Assembly: GCA_002189105.1 (NCBI GenBank)
Contig: NIOB01000001.1
Coordinates: 1,655,119 to 1,719,118 of the forward strand
Reading direction: 5' to 3'
Origin: Saccharibacillus soli
Lineage (GTDB): Bacteria > Bacillota > Bacilli > Paenibacillales > Paenibacillaceae
DNA: 64,000 bases
Under the pieces are notes generated by a model. It had not been told where the DNA came from, searched no databases, and saw only the letters and a program-made list of their open reading frames with translations. The position numbers were made by a program, and so were the translations under genes. Positions 25,684-33,814 of this stretch are shown here, piece after piece; the stretch's first letter is position 1; each line of letters opens with the position of its first letter.

Positions 25684-26715
25684 TTAGACGCCGCTCACCA
25701 GATCAACCGTATAGATTCGGCTGTTCGCCTGCCAGACTTCGCCCGGTTCGATGCCAAACAGTCCCATCTCTTCCGAAGGAAGCGACAGATTCGGCGCATT
25801 CACCAGATTGACCTGCGGTTCCGGGCAGATGAATGAACCCCCTGCACCACTGTTCCAGATCATCCAATGACGATAGGATGTGCCCACATCGTAGACCACT
25901 TTTACGCCAATTCGCGTATCTGTAATCTCGGCACGATTGCGTCCGCCCTGCGGAACCGCCGTGTAATGGTTATCCATTGCATCCACATACGGATTCACAC
26001 CGCTCTCGCGCATTTCTTCTTCCCATTCCGCAAGCGGCTGGAACCCACCTGTCGGCAGCATACGTTCATCCAGCTCGCGCCGCTGGCCGATCGTCACCTT
26101 GATCTTGCAATCGTCCGAGGAGCTGCCTTCGGCAAACGGAGCATTGAGCGCCGTATGGAACGCCAGCAGGGCAGGCAGTTTACGGCCTGATTCATTGAAC
26201 AGGGTCACGTCCTGTTCCAGACCCAGCGCACTCAGCGTATAACGGATGCGCAGCGTAAACGCATACGGGAAATACGCGTACATCTTATGACCGACGCCCA
26301 CATGGTGGACGACCGACACGAAGCTGCCAGCTTCCGTCGCTCCAAAAGCCTCGACATCCCAAGGCAGGGTATGCAGATAACCGTGCAGGAAGTTGCCTGT
26401 TGCTTCTTCATTGACCGGGAAGGAATATTGTTCGCCGTTCCACTTGAGCAGTCCCGCATCGTAGCGGTTGGGAGGGAACAGGGGAGGAATACCATGTGTG
26501 CCCGGGTCCGTAACAAATGCCTGCATATCTTCGGGTTCGCGCAGGAAACGGAAGCTCCGCTTCGTATCACGGTAGGCGATCAGATTGCCACCGATTCTTG
26601 GCAGTACGGCTGCCTCATAATCGCCGTATTTCAACCAGATCGCTTCTTCCCCTTGATAATCACCGCGAGCGGCTTCATACACCGGTGGGGTTCCGGCATT
26701 TGGATTCATCGACAT
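25684..26715 (-). CDS. Aldose 1-epimerase family protein
   Basis: Mutarotase-like beta-sandwich enzyme, 343 residues. NFLHGYLHTLPW contains the likely catalytic His, and FICPEPQVNLVNAPN supplies the catalytic Glu region. FPPNRYDAG, the sugar-contact segment of the family, is present. The start is ATG at 26713-26715, seven bases from AGGAG; ATG at 26707-26709 is also in frame. The promoter carries a CcpA-like site over its -35 box, which fits a sugar-metabolism gene. The exact sugar is unknown. Confidence 0.88.
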   Translation of the reverse strand: MSMNPNAGTPPVYEAARGDYQGEEAIWLKYGDYEAAVLPRIGGNLIAYRDTKRSFRFLREPEDMQAFVTDPGTHGIPPLFPPNRYDAGLLKWNGEQYSFPVNEEATGNFLHGYLHTLPWDVEAFGATEAGSFVSVVHHVGVGHKMYAYFPYAFTLRIRYTLSALGLEQDVTLFNESGRKLPALLAFHTALNAPFAEGSSSDDCKIKVTIGQRRELDERMLPTGGFQPLAEWEEEMRESGVNPYVDAMDNHYTAVPQGGRNRAEITDTRIGVKVVYDVGTSYRHWMIWNSGAGGSFICPEPQVNLVNAPNLSLPSEEMGLFGIEPGEVWQANSRIYTVDLVSGV

Positions 26716-26757
26716 GTATAGTCTCCTTTTAGACAAAGATAGAATCACTCACGGCCT

Positions 26758-26787
26758 ATTATACCCTGTGGCAGTAGGCGCTTTCAA
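26758..26787 (-). promoter_or_regulatory. Promoter with overlapping cre-like site
   Basis: Minus-strand TTGAAA (26782-26787) and TATAAT (26758-26763) are 18 bases apart, 42 bases upstream of the epimerase start. TGAAAGCGCCTACT (26773-26786) matches about 12 of 14 cre positions and overlaps the -35 box, a position expected for CcpA repression. Confidence 0.55.
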
Positions 26788-26810
26788 TTTGAAAAAACCC
26801 GATCCACATG

Positions 26811-26852
26811 AAAAAGCGGGCTGCAACCGAAAATCCCCGGCTGCTCCCGCTT
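26811..26852 (-). terminator. Rho-independent terminator after the ArsR-like gene
   Basis: On the minus strand CAAGCGGG-GCA-CCG pairs with CGG-GC-CCCGCTT, with small internal loops, then TTTTTC. It lies 16 bases past the stop. Confidence 0.75.
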
Positions 26853-26867
26853 GTCGCTTTTCCTTAT

Positions 26868-27524
26868 TTATTCGTCTGCCCTGCTGCCTTTCTTGCTGTC
26901 TGTTTTGCCGCTTTTCTTGGGCCGCTCCGTCTTTGCCTGTTTTGGCAATTCCCCTTCTTCCCCGTTTATCTTATCTGCTCCCATTGCAATAAAAATGTCA
27001 TAAGGCAGACGATTTTCTCCGGGCTCCCTGTGCTTGTAAGGCTCCAACAGTTCGTTGAGTTGGCGGAAAACGTTATGCGCTTCTTCCTGCGTCATATGCA
27101 GCGCGTTCTGCATGAACCGTCCGGTTTCCGCGCTTGAGCCGCCGGTACGGCGCAAGAACTTTTCTTTGACTTGATCGAATTGCTGCGCAAGCATACGGTT
27201 GACATTCGACCAATAAACACCTCGCATCTCCGGCTCAATCTCCGCGGATTGGATCTCGATCTCGCCGTCATGATAAAGATAATACTTCGCCACGATTCCG
27301 TTGATGACTTCGGTATGGTCAATCGATACTAACCCGATGCTTTCAAGTTTCTTGACATGGTAATACACTTTCGCCGGAACCTCGCCCATCCGGTCGGCCA
27401 CTTCCTTGACCGTAGCCGGACGGCCAAAATCCACGAATGTCTTCATAATACGCAGCCGATATGGATCAGAGAAAATTTTGATTTCTTCCAGGGTCGTTAA
27501 CGTCTTTTTGGATTCGTTGTTCAC
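26868..27524 (-). CDS. ArsR-like winged-helix transcriptional regulator
   Basis: DNA-binding regulator of 218 residues. The N-terminal winged helix (about 8-85) reads LEEIKIFSDPYRLRIMKTF, VKEVADRMGEVPAKVYYHVK and KLESIGLVSI. A helical middle follows, then a Lys/Glu-rich tail from about residue 185. It has no conserved metal-binding CxC in the recognition helix, so it is not an arsenic sensor of the classic kind. It follows the MFS pump gene by 100 bases on the same strand, and three regularly spaced dyads over the pump promoter are its likely operator. It probably represses the pump-regulator operon. Confidence 0.87.
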   Translation of the reverse strand: MNNESKKTLTTLEEIKIFSDPYRLRIMKTFVDFGRPATVKEVADRMGEVPAKVYYHVKKLESIGLVSIDHTEVINGIVAKYYLYHDGEIEIQSAEIEPEMRGVYWSNVNRMLAQQFDQVKEKFLRRTGGSSAETGRFMQNALHMTQEEAHNVFRQLNELLEPYKHREPGENRLPYDIFIAMGADKINGEEGELPKQAKTERPKKSGKTDSKKGSRADE

Positions 27525-27624
27525 TGCTCCAGCTCCCGCTCTTTGGTGATCGGCATCGCTCGGGACGCCTCTTACTCTCCATTATAGGCGAAAAAGGAGC
27601 GGCTGCACAAAAGATGAGGCCAAA

Positions 27625-28935
27625 TCAGCGCAGACGGCGCATCTTGGGAACGGCGAACAGAATGACCGCGGGCAGAATGACCAAAGCTCCCATAATCGGA
27701 TAGAGCGTCTTTAATTCAAGTGATTCCGCCAAGGCTCCCGACAATGCGCTCCCAATCGGAAAAGCGCTCAAGCATAACGTATTGAACAAAGCACCTACTC
27801 GGCCAAGCATCTCGGGCGGCGTCTGCTCCATCAGATAAGACGTGGTCGGCGATGCGATCATATTGACCGACAGACCCAGCAGGAAATACAAAGCGGTAGC
27901 GAAGATCAGCGCCAGCTGCGGACTGCTCGCAGACGGCGGGAAAAGCAGCAGCCCGATCGATAAACCCATGAACAGAAAGCCCGCGATCATCAACGTTCCT
28001 TTGCGCACCCGGCCTCCGATCTGCCCAAGCAGCAGCCCGCTGGCAATCATCCCCGCAGCCATACCGATGCTCAACACGCTTAATGCGGCCGGTCCTTGCT
28101 TCAACAGTTCACCGACATAGGCCGCCTCCAGCGCCTCCATCGGCGAAATGGCAAAGTTCAGAAATCCGGCCAGGCCCACGATCAGCAGCAGCACTTTTTG
28201 ACCATACAGATAAGACATTCCGGAACCTAGCTCTTTCCAGAAACCGGGTGCTTTCGTTCCTGCCGGTCTCTCCTCTCTTCGAGCGTGCAAGGAAGGAATA
28301 CGTCCCAGGACAAAAGCCGAGAGCAGCAGCATCAACGCATTTAATCCGAAAGCTCCGCCGAGTCCAGCCCACGCGATCAGCGCACCCGAGAATGCCAAGC
28401 CGCCGAGTCTTGCTGTTTGAGCGGCTGAAGCGGCGAGCGAATTGGCGGACACCAACTTCTCTTTGGGCAGCACGCGGGGCATCCACGACATCATCGCGGG
28501 ATTGGAGAACGCGGCGACCGAAGACAGAAGCAGTGACAGAACGAACAAATGCCAGACTTCGATCGCGCCGGTCACGTATAACAGAGCCGTAAATGCTACG
28601 ATCGAACCGCGAATCAGTGCGCTTGCGATTACGGTTGTCTTATTGGACCAACGATCAACCAGCACGCCCGCGAACGTCCCCAGAATGATCGTTGGAAGCG
28701 TTCCGACTGCAAACAGCGTGCCCATCAACAGCTTGGAGCCAGTCAGCATATAGACCAGCCAACTGTAGGCGATCACGTCGATGGAATCCCCGAAGTTCGA
28801 CAATACCCGTGAGATCAGCATCTGCCGAAAAGCCGAGATTTGCCACAGCGCGCCTATCCCTTCTTTTTTCGCACCCACCTTCTTCTCTTTCGTCCGCACG
28901 TTTTCTTGTGATGCCGCCGCCCCTGCCTGTCCCAT
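27625..28935 (-). CDS. MFS efflux transporter (MefA/MFS_3-like)
   Basis: Twelve-helix exporter of 436 residues in the enterobactin/macrolide exporter group. Features: ISRVLSNFGDSIDVIAYSWL in helix 1, LVDRWSNKTTVI in the motif-A loop, NSLAASAAQTARLGG, and a second-half loop LLGQIGGRVRKGT. The start follows GAGGAGG by seven bases. The first 35 residues are polar and rich in Lys/Ala/Gly, longer than usual. Its promoter is overlaid with operator-like repeats, and the ArsR-like gene follows. The substrate is not predictable. Confidence 0.88.
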   Translation of the reverse strand: MGQAGAAASQENVRTKEKKVGAKKEGIGALWQISAFRQMLISRVLSNFGDSIDVIAYSWLVYMLTGSKLLMGTLFAVGTLPTIILGTFAGVLVDRWSNKTTVIASALIRGSIVAFTALLYVTGAIEVWHLFVLSLLLSSVAAFSNPAMMSWMPRVLPKEKLVSANSLAASAAQTARLGGLAFSGALIAWAGLGGAFGLNALMLLLSAFVLGRIPSLHARREERPAGTKAPGFWKELGSGMSYLYGQKVLLLIVGLAGFLNFAISPMEALEAAYVGELLKQGPAALSVLSIGMAAGMIASGLLLGQIGGRVRKGTLMIAGFLFMGLSIGLLLFPPSASSPQLALIFATALYFLLGLSVNMIASPTTSYLMEQTPPEMLGRVGALFNTLCLSAFPIGSALSGALAESLELKTLYPIMGALVILPAVILFAVPKMRRLR

Positions 28936-28958
28936 AGTTAATCCTCCTCAAAATTTTA

Positions 28959-29017
28959 TTAACGTTAAAATATTTTTAATGTTAATTCTATTTTAACGTT
29001 GAAAATGAATTTGGCAA
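28959..29017 (-). promoter_or_regulatory. Promoter with three operator-like dyads at 17-base spacing
   Basis: AACGTT (28961-28966), AATGTT (28978-28983) and AACGTT (28995-29000), each in an A/T-rich TTTAAYGTTRA context, start exactly 17 bases apart. A promoter TTGCCA (29012-29017), spacer 16, TAAAAT (28990-28995) overlaps the third copy. It precedes the pump and ArsR-like genes. Confidence 0.6.
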
Positions 29018-29123
29018 GAGGTAACGTGAAATTTTTTTTGACGACGATGAATATGACAATAAAATAGACACGAACATAAACAGCCGATTTCCAAATTTTC
29101 CTCAGCGGAAAAATATGAAAACA

Positions 29124-29150
29124 CCAAAAAGCCCTGCTGGGGCGCAGGGC
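29124..29150 (-). terminator. Rho-independent terminator after the Gfo/Idh/MocA gene
   Basis: On the minus strand GCCCTGC and GCAGGGC form a stem around a 6-base loop, followed by TTTTTGG. Confidence 0.82.
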
Positions 29151-29188
29151 CATCCTGACGTATGAATACAGATTCCTCCGACGGCTCG

Positions 29189-30184
29189 TCAGTCCAGAGA
29201 GACGCGAATCCCTTCGCGGGCCGATCTGAGACAGGCATCCACCGCACGCATATTGCCGATTGCATCCGCAGAAGGGTAGGGCAGCGGCGCTTCACCACAT
29301 ACAGCCTGGGCAAAAGCATCCGCCTGAAGGGTGTAGTGATTGACGCAGGGCAGCTTCTCTTCCCGCCGCTGCTGATCGGTAATCACGATGATCTGTGGAT
29401 TCTCTCGCCATCCAAACATGCAGGGCAGTTCAATCCTGCCCAACGTGCCGGTAATTTCAAAATAAGAGCGGTTATACGCCCACATCCCACACTCAAAAGA
29501 TAAGGCAACGCCGCCTGGGAAAGCCAGCAGGCCGTTCGCCGCCATATCGACATCATCATGTTCGGGAGAGAAGAAGGCATGGGCAGATGCCCAGATCGGC
29601 TCTGTGCCCAGAATCATGCGTGCGGCTGAGATCGGATATACCCCAACATCATAGATGGAGCCGCCGCCCATAGCCTGATTAAAGCGCACATTCCCCTTAT
29701 CATCAGGTGTGCAGTAATTAAATACACCATGCAGTGCCCGAATTTCTCCGATCTCGCCTGATTCCATAATCTGACGCACACGCTGATGTTTGCTTCCATA
29801 CCGATACATGAAGGCTTCTGCAAAAAGTACGCCCTGCTCCTCGCATACCCGCAGCATCTCCGCCGTTTCTTCCGCATTTAAGGCAGCCGGTTTTTCACAC
29901 AATACATGCTTGCCTGCTTGGGCCGCACGAATCGTCCATTCTTTATGTAGATGATTGGGCAGCGGAATATAAACAGCGTCAATCTCGGGATCAGCAAGCA
30001 GTTCTTCGTAAGATCCATAAGACCGAGGAACACCTGTACGATCCGCCATTTTACGCGATTTCTCGACATTCCGACTGGCTACGGCAAGCACCTGACCACG
30101 CTCTGACTCCTGCACGGCCGGGATAAAGGCGCTTTCCGCGATTGCCGCCGTTCCCATGATTCCCCATCGCAGCTTTTGCCTCAT
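29189..30184 (-). CDS. Gfo/Idh/MocA family oxidoreductase
   Basis: NAD(P)-dependent sugar or cyclitol dehydrogenase, 331 residues. The N-terminal Rossmann fold has WGIMGTAAIAESAFIPAV, the middle HVLCEKPAALN holds the conserved EKP lysine, and the C-terminal fold has GGGSIYDVGVYPISAARMI with the usual catalytic Asp region. The length is typical. Start behind GAGGT at the window's minus strand. Upstream are a 13-of-14 cre match (30290-30303) and a 17-base palindrome (30260-30276), so carbon catabolite control is likely. The substrate is unknown. Confidence 0.9.
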   Translation of the reverse strand: MRQKLRWGIMGTAAIAESAFIPAVQESERGQVLAVASRNVEKSRKMADRTGVPRSYGSYEELLADPEIDAVYIPLPNHLHKEWTIRAAQAGKHVLCEKPAALNAEETAEMLRVCEEQGVLFAEAFMYRYGSKHQRVRQIMESGEIGEIRALHGVFNYCTPDDKGNVRFNQAMGGGSIYDVGVYPISAARMILGTEPIWASAHAFFSPEHDDVDMAANGLLAFPGGVALSFECGMWAYNRSYFEITGTLGRIELPCMFGWRENPQIIVITDQQRREEKLPCVNHYTLQADAFAQAVCGEAPLPYPSADAIGNMRAVDACLRSAREGIRVSLD

Positions 30185-30259
30185 ATTCTGACCTCCTCAA
30201 TCTCAATTGTGTCTCCTAATGCGGTTCAGCGCTTAAATGGATTCCACTCTTTCCCTTCC

Positions 30260-30276
30260 TCTGCTTCCGAAGCAGA
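30260..30276. repeat. 17-base palindrome upstream of the Gfo/Idh/MocA gene
   Basis: TCTGCTTC and GAAGCAGA are exact complements around a single C. It lies 76 bases upstream of the gene start, between the cre-like site and the coding region. It may be a repressor site or a leader hairpin. Confidence 0.5.
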
Positions 30277-30289
30277 ATGACCTTCTTTA

Positions 30290-30303
30290 TGATAACGTTT
30301 TCT
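30290..30303 (-). promoter_or_regulatory. Catabolite-responsive element (cre)
   Basis: Minus-strand AGAAAACGTTATCA matches 13 of 14 positions of the CcpA consensus TGWAANCGNTNWCA. It lies about 105 bases upstream of the Gfo/Idh/MocA start. Confidence 0.55.
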
Positions 30304-30332
30304 CTACATTCTGCCAATGATAAGGTGCGCAC

Positions 30333-30359
30333 AAAAAGGGGGATGCTTGGCATCCCCTC
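30333..30359 (-). terminator. Rho-independent terminator after rtp
   Basis: On the minus strand GGGGATGC and GCATCCCC form an 8-bp stem with a 3-base loop, followed by CTTTTTG. It begins 11 bases after the rtp stop. Confidence 0.87.
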
Positions 30360-30369
30360 ACTTGTCTTT

Positions 30370-30735
30370 TCAGGTTCCGTAATTATCTTCTGCCGCCTTG
30401 TTCAACATACCCAGGCAGCGATCCAGATCGGTCTTGACCTGCTTTTTGTATAACTTGGCTTTCTCCGGCCCATCTTCCGTAAAATGATACAATACAATCT
30501 CCTGGAAATCGACCCGGGGATCGCTTCCTTTGAGCTGCTTGGTTCGATAAAAAACGCCCTCATGCACCAGCTCGTGCAGCGCGCGATAAATTTCACTTTG
30601 CGGGGGGACGTAGCCGAAGGGCTTGAAGTTCTCCTTCATCTCTTCGAGCATCTGATAGCCGTATCCACGCTGTTGTTCGACCATGGTGATGAGGTACAGT
30701 TTGATAAATGCCCGCTGGGCGATCATGAAGGCCAT
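30370..30735 (-). CDS. rtp: Replication terminator protein Rtp homologue
   Basis: Winged-helix protein of 121 residues; B. subtilis Rtp has 122. The match runs the whole length: QRAFIKLYLITMVEQQRGYG against the QRAFLKLYMITM region, GYVPPQSEIYRALHELVHEG, then IVLYHF, AKLYKKQVKTDLDRC and a C-terminal dimerisation helix ending EDNYGT. In Bacillus the dimer binds Ter sites and stops replication forks coming from one side. PadR-like regulators share the fold, but the C-terminal LYKKQ...LDRC helix is the Rtp signature. It has its own terminator. I found no copy of the Bacillus Ter core around it, so its sites may differ or lie elsewhere. Confidence 0.8.
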   Translation of the reverse strand: MAFMIAQRAFIKLYLITMVEQQRGYGYQMLEEMKENFKPFGYVPPQSEIYRALHELVHEGVFYRTKQLKGSDPRVDFQEIVLYHFTEDGPEKAKLYKKQVKTDLDRCLGMLNKAAEDNYGT

Positions 30736-31020
30736 GAGTTTCCCTCCTTTTCAGGTGAACGCTTGTTCCCTTCCATTATAATCGACTTTGCCCAATTTCA
30801 CACCTTTTGAAGTGTTTTTTTAATGAGAAATTGCGTTTTGGCGCTTTTTCCCCTTTTTCAGGTGGAGAACGGAGATGGGGGGTGAAGCGCCTCATGGAGG
30901 ACGAACGCAGGTTTTCTATTGTGAATTATTCAGGTAATAAAATTTTATTTTATATTCTATGACAAGCCTGGAAGATCATCCGGACGCCAGAAAAACAGGA
31001 GGCTCCGCATGTACAGCAGC
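30736..31020. other. Intergenic region upstream of rtp
   Basis: About 285 bases with no convincing gene. A minus-strand TATAAT (30775-30780) lies 40 bases upstream of the rtp start with a poor -35. ACACTT/AGGTGT form a small dyad near 30801-30816 that could be an Rtp autoregulatory site. The stretch 30930-30960 is very A/T-rich. I could not match the Bacillus Ter consensus. Confidence 0.4.
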
Positions 31021-31071
31021 AAAAAACACCGTTCCCGCCTCAATGAACAATAAGCGGGAACGGTGCTTTTT
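31021..31071 (-). terminator. Bidirectional-type terminator after the tandem-PAS chemoreceptor
   Basis: CACCGTTCCCGC and GCGGGAACGGTG form a 12-bp stem with a 15-base loop, flanked by an A-run and a T-run. It abuts the chemoreceptor stop codon. Confidence 0.85.
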
Positions 31072-32583
31072 TTATAAACTGTGAATAATATCAACCAACG
31101 ATTTGGTCATGGTACTGACTTCATCCATCGAGGCATTAACCTGTTCGGTCAAGGCGGCCTGGGTTTGCGTGTAAGTCGTCATATGGCCGATACTTTCGAG
31201 AATCTCGTCGATCAGCATCTTCGTTTCGTTCAATACCTGATCGATGTTGTTTGTGGCTTCCGCACTATGAATCGCCAGTTTGCGCACTTCACCCGCTACG
31301 ACCGCGAACCCGTTCCCCAGTTCTCCTGCGCGAGCGGCTTCGATTGCGGCGTTGAGACCAAGCAGATTCGACTGATTGGCAATCTCTCGGATCGAATCCG
31401 AGATGCTCCGGGTGGCGTCCGCGCTTTTTTTGGCTTCTTTGGCAGCTTGCGTGGACTTTTCCTGAGCGGTAGCCATCTCTTGAGCCTGGCTGGAGACCGA
31501 TTCGATGGCACGTACCATCTCGTCAATGGAATAGGACAACTCCTGCATCCGGCTGTTCATGACCTCCGAGACTTCCTGTTTTCTCCGTTCCAACGTCACA
31601 TCACGGATCGTTCCTGCTACGCGCAGCGGGACTCCGCGTTCATCACGAATCGTTTCGCCTCCGGCGTGAAACCAGCGATATTCGCCGCTTTTGAGCTGAA
31701 GTCGGTAATCCAGTTCATATGGGGTTCTGCCCGAATAATCGTTCATATGATCCGCGAAGGCTTGAATGGTCCGTTCGGCATCTTCGGGATGAAGTCGGCT
31801 GCTCCAACTCCCAAACACATTCGGGAAATCATTTTCATCCCGGAAGCCCAGTGTTTTTCTAAACTGCGGCGACCACCAGAATTCATTATTCGGATTGACA
31901 ACGTCTCCAGCTACGACCGTCATGTCCCATGGTGCCTCGACCAAAGCGCGATTAATCAATTCATAACGGTTGATATAATCGGAGAGTTCTTGTTCTTTGA
32001 GCTTTTTGTCATGAATGTCGAACAGCGCACCCGCTACGCGCAGAGGAACACCCTGTGTATCCCGAATCGTCGTTCCGGTAGCCTGAAACCAGCGATAGCT
32101 GCCGTTTTTCAACTGAAGCCGGTACTCGATGTCATAGGCGGTGCGCCCCGTATGATCCAGAAGATGGTCGGAAAAAGCTTGCAGAACCCAGCCATGGTCG
32201 TCGGGATGGAGTCTTGATGCCCAACTGTCCAACACGTCAGGAAAGTCTTTGACATCCCGGAAACCAAGCATGGCGCGAAAGGCGTCGGTCCAGGTAAACG
32301 TATTGTTGGGATTCACGGGATCTCCCGCGACTACATTCATATCCCACAATCCCACCTGAATCGCCTGGGTCACCAGATCAAGGCGCATGGCGATGTCATC
32401 CTCCCGCTTTTTCATCATGACCAGCGTTTGATTGAGATTGTGAATCAATTCTTGCAGTTGAGGGGAACTCCCCTCCGGAGAAGCAAGTTCTGCTCGTTCT
32501 CCCTGCTCAACCTTTTGGATCAGAAGACGACTTTCTTGGAGTAAAGACGCAGGGTTGAAGCTTTGGTTGTCTTTTTTGAACAT
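31072..32583 (-). CDS. Soluble methyl-accepting chemotaxis protein with tandem PAS domains
   Basis: Cytoplasmic chemoreceptor, 503 residues, no transmembrane segment. After about 70 polar residues come two PAS domains (about 75-200 and 205-330), nearly repeats of each other: both have W-D-M-VVAGD-VNPNN, RLHPDD or RLHPED, YRLQLK-G-YRWF and GVPLRVAG. The signalling domain (about 350-503) has the hairpin tip [20 protein letters not shown] and [16 protein letters not shown]. It resembles aerotaxis-like, PAS-based soluble receptors. The start is ATG at 32581-32583, ten bases from GGAGG. A sigma-D-like site lies about 110 bases upstream. Confidence 0.92.
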   Translation of the reverse strand: MFKKDNQSFNPASLLQESRLLIQKVEQGERAELASPEGSSPQLQELIHNLNQTLVMMKKREDDIAMRLDLVTQAIQVGLWDMNVVAGDPVNPNNTFTWTDAFRAMLGFRDVKDFPDVLDSWASRLHPDDHGWVLQAFSDHLLDHTGRTAYDIEYRLQLKNGSYRWFQATGTTIRDTQGVPLRVAGALFDIHDKKLKEQELSDYINRYELINRALVEAPWDMTVVAGDVVNPNNEFWWSPQFRKTLGFRDENDFPNVFGSWSSRLHPEDAERTIQAFADHMNDYSGRTPYELDYRLQLKSGEYRWFHAGGETIRDERGVPLRVAGTIRDVTLERRKQEVSEVMNSRMQELSYSIDEMVRAIESVSSQAQEMATAQEKSTQAAKEAKKSADATRSISDSIREIANQSNLLGLNAAIEAARAGELGNGFAVVAGEVRKLAIHSAEATNNIDQVLNETKMLIDEILESIGHMTTYTQTQAALTEQVNASMDEVSTMTKSLVDIIHSL

Positions 32584-32692
32584 GGACGTATAACCTCCCA
32601 CTTAATATGGACGATCAAATATGCCTATACCGAAGAAAGCGTTCCTACCGAAACGGTCGATATCATACTTAGATATTGAGCACTTTTAGTCT

Positions 32693-32720
32693 TTATCGTC
32701 ATCAATTCTTTAAAGATTTA
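32693..32720 (-). promoter_or_regulatory. Possible sigma-D promoter of the chemoreceptor
   Basis: Minus-strand TAAA (32717-32720) and GACGATAA (32693-32700) are 16 bases apart; the flagellar consensus is TAAA, 15 bases, GCCGATAA. The function of the downstream gene supports it, the spacing does not fully. The rest of 32584-32773 is A/T-rich with nothing else recognised. Confidence 0.33.
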
Positions 32721-32773
32721 GATAAATTAAATAAATTGTCGAAATTAGTCGTTACTGCGGAAAATCTCCACAC

Positions 32774-32805
32774 AAAAAGGCTGTCAGGATTGCTCCTGAC
32801 AGCCT
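32774..32805 (-). terminator. Rho-independent terminator after the YflT-like gene
   Basis: On the minus strand GGCTGTCAGGA and TCCTGACAGCC form an 11-bp stem with a short loop, followed by TTTTTG. It lies 111 bases past the stop, with no gene in between. Confidence 0.87.
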
Positions 32806-32916
32806 GTATAACGGGTTTACATGGTTACAGTTAGATGATTACAAAATACTGATCGAACGTTGGTCCATACGAGTCCCACAGGGAATAATCCGTTTTCCCG
32901 CTCTAGGCGAGATTGG

Positions 32917-33672
32917 TTATTCTCTACGGTCGCCGCGCGACGACAGGGGATTCGCTGCATCATCGAGCATGCGGCGGCGATCTGCTTCGGTCATCGCGTC
33001 ATCCGACAGTCCTGCGTCTGGTCCTACCGAATGGCTTGGATTCATCATTCCTGGTGTTGTGTTCGTCAGGCCGGGTTCACGGCGCATGCTGTCGATCGCC
33101 GGATCGGATTCGAGATTGGCGTTTGGATTTACCGCTCCGCCCGTACGCATCTCGTTGCCGTATCCTTCTTCGGTCAGATGATAACGATCAGCGTTCAGCG
33201 AACGATTGTCGCGGAAAGAGTCATAGACGGTATGACTGCGGCTGTCTTCATCGACCAGCACCAGAATATTGCCCCGATCCAGATAGTCTTGATACTCTTT
33301 GGCTTCATTTTCCGGAATGCCCAGACCGACAAGCCCGCCGACCAATCCGCCAGCTCCTGCGCCTACTGCAAGGCCAGCAAGCGTCGCTGCCAGAGGCCCT
33401 GCCGCCAGAATCGGCCCAATTCCCGGAATCGCCAATGCACCTACACCTGCCAGCAGGCCGGTTACGCCGCCCAGTACACCGCCTGTTGCGGCACCGGCTG
33501 CCAGACCTTCTGGAGCTTTGGTTCCGGTTTCTTCGTCAATTGCTCTCAGGTCATTGCGATCCTTCGCTACAACCGAAATTTCGTCTGAAGTGAACCCTTG
33601 ATCCTGCAAATGTTGAATCGCCCGTGATGCTTCCCGTTCGTTCTCGAATACGCCCACAATCTTCTTAGCCAT
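32917..33672 (-). CDS. General stress protein, YflT (GSP17M)-like with glycine-rich middle
   Basis: Stress protein of 251 residues. The N-terminal domain (about 1-60) MAKKIVGVFENEREASRAI and FTSDEISVVAKD is the YflT/GSP17M domain. A long Gly/Ala hydrophobic hairpin follows (about 65-125; GGVLGGVTGLLAGVGALA and AGGLVGGLVGLGIP), a membrane-interacting pattern, then YQDYLDRGNILVLVDED and a polar tail of about 80 residues. In Bacillus this family is under general-stress control. The ATG at 33670-33672 follows AGGAGG. A sigma-B-like site is 70 bases upstream. Confidence 0.88.
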   Translation of the reverse strand: MAKKIVGVFENEREASRAIQHLQDQGFTSDEISVVAKDRNDLRAIDEETGTKAPEGLAAGAATGGVLGGVTGLLAGVGALAIPGIGPILAAGPLAATLAGLAVGAGAGGLVGGLVGLGIPENEAKEYQDYLDRGNILVLVDEDSRSHTVYDSFRDNRSLNADRYHLTEEGYGNEMRTGGAVNPNANLESDPAIDSMRREPGLTNTTPGMMNPSHSVGPDAGLSDDAMTEADRRRMLDDAANPLSSRGDRRE

Positions 33673-33743
33673 GATGAAATCCTCCTTCATAGATGTAAGT
33701 ATAAGGGGTTGCTCGATTCTTTGGGATTGCTGTTCGATTCTTA

Positions 33744-33768
33744 TTACCCGGTTACAACAAGGCGAAAC
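33744..33768 (-). promoter_or_regulatory. Possible sigma-B-type promoter
   Basis: Minus-strand GTTTCG (33763-33768) and GGGTAA (33744-33749), 13 bases apart, resemble GTTTAA/GGGTAT. The downstream gene belongs to a sigma-B regulon family in Bacillus, but many Paenibacillaceae lack SigB, so this is tentative. Confidence 0.3.
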
Positions 33769-33814
33769 TGACAAGTTCAACCTGCTTGTCGGAAAAAGGC
33801 TTCACTTCCGCCGC

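Noticed and set aside
30736-31020. Bacillus-type Ter site beside rtp
   Set aside because: The only loosely similar stretch (near 30945-30970) matches too few consensus positions in A/T-rich sequence.
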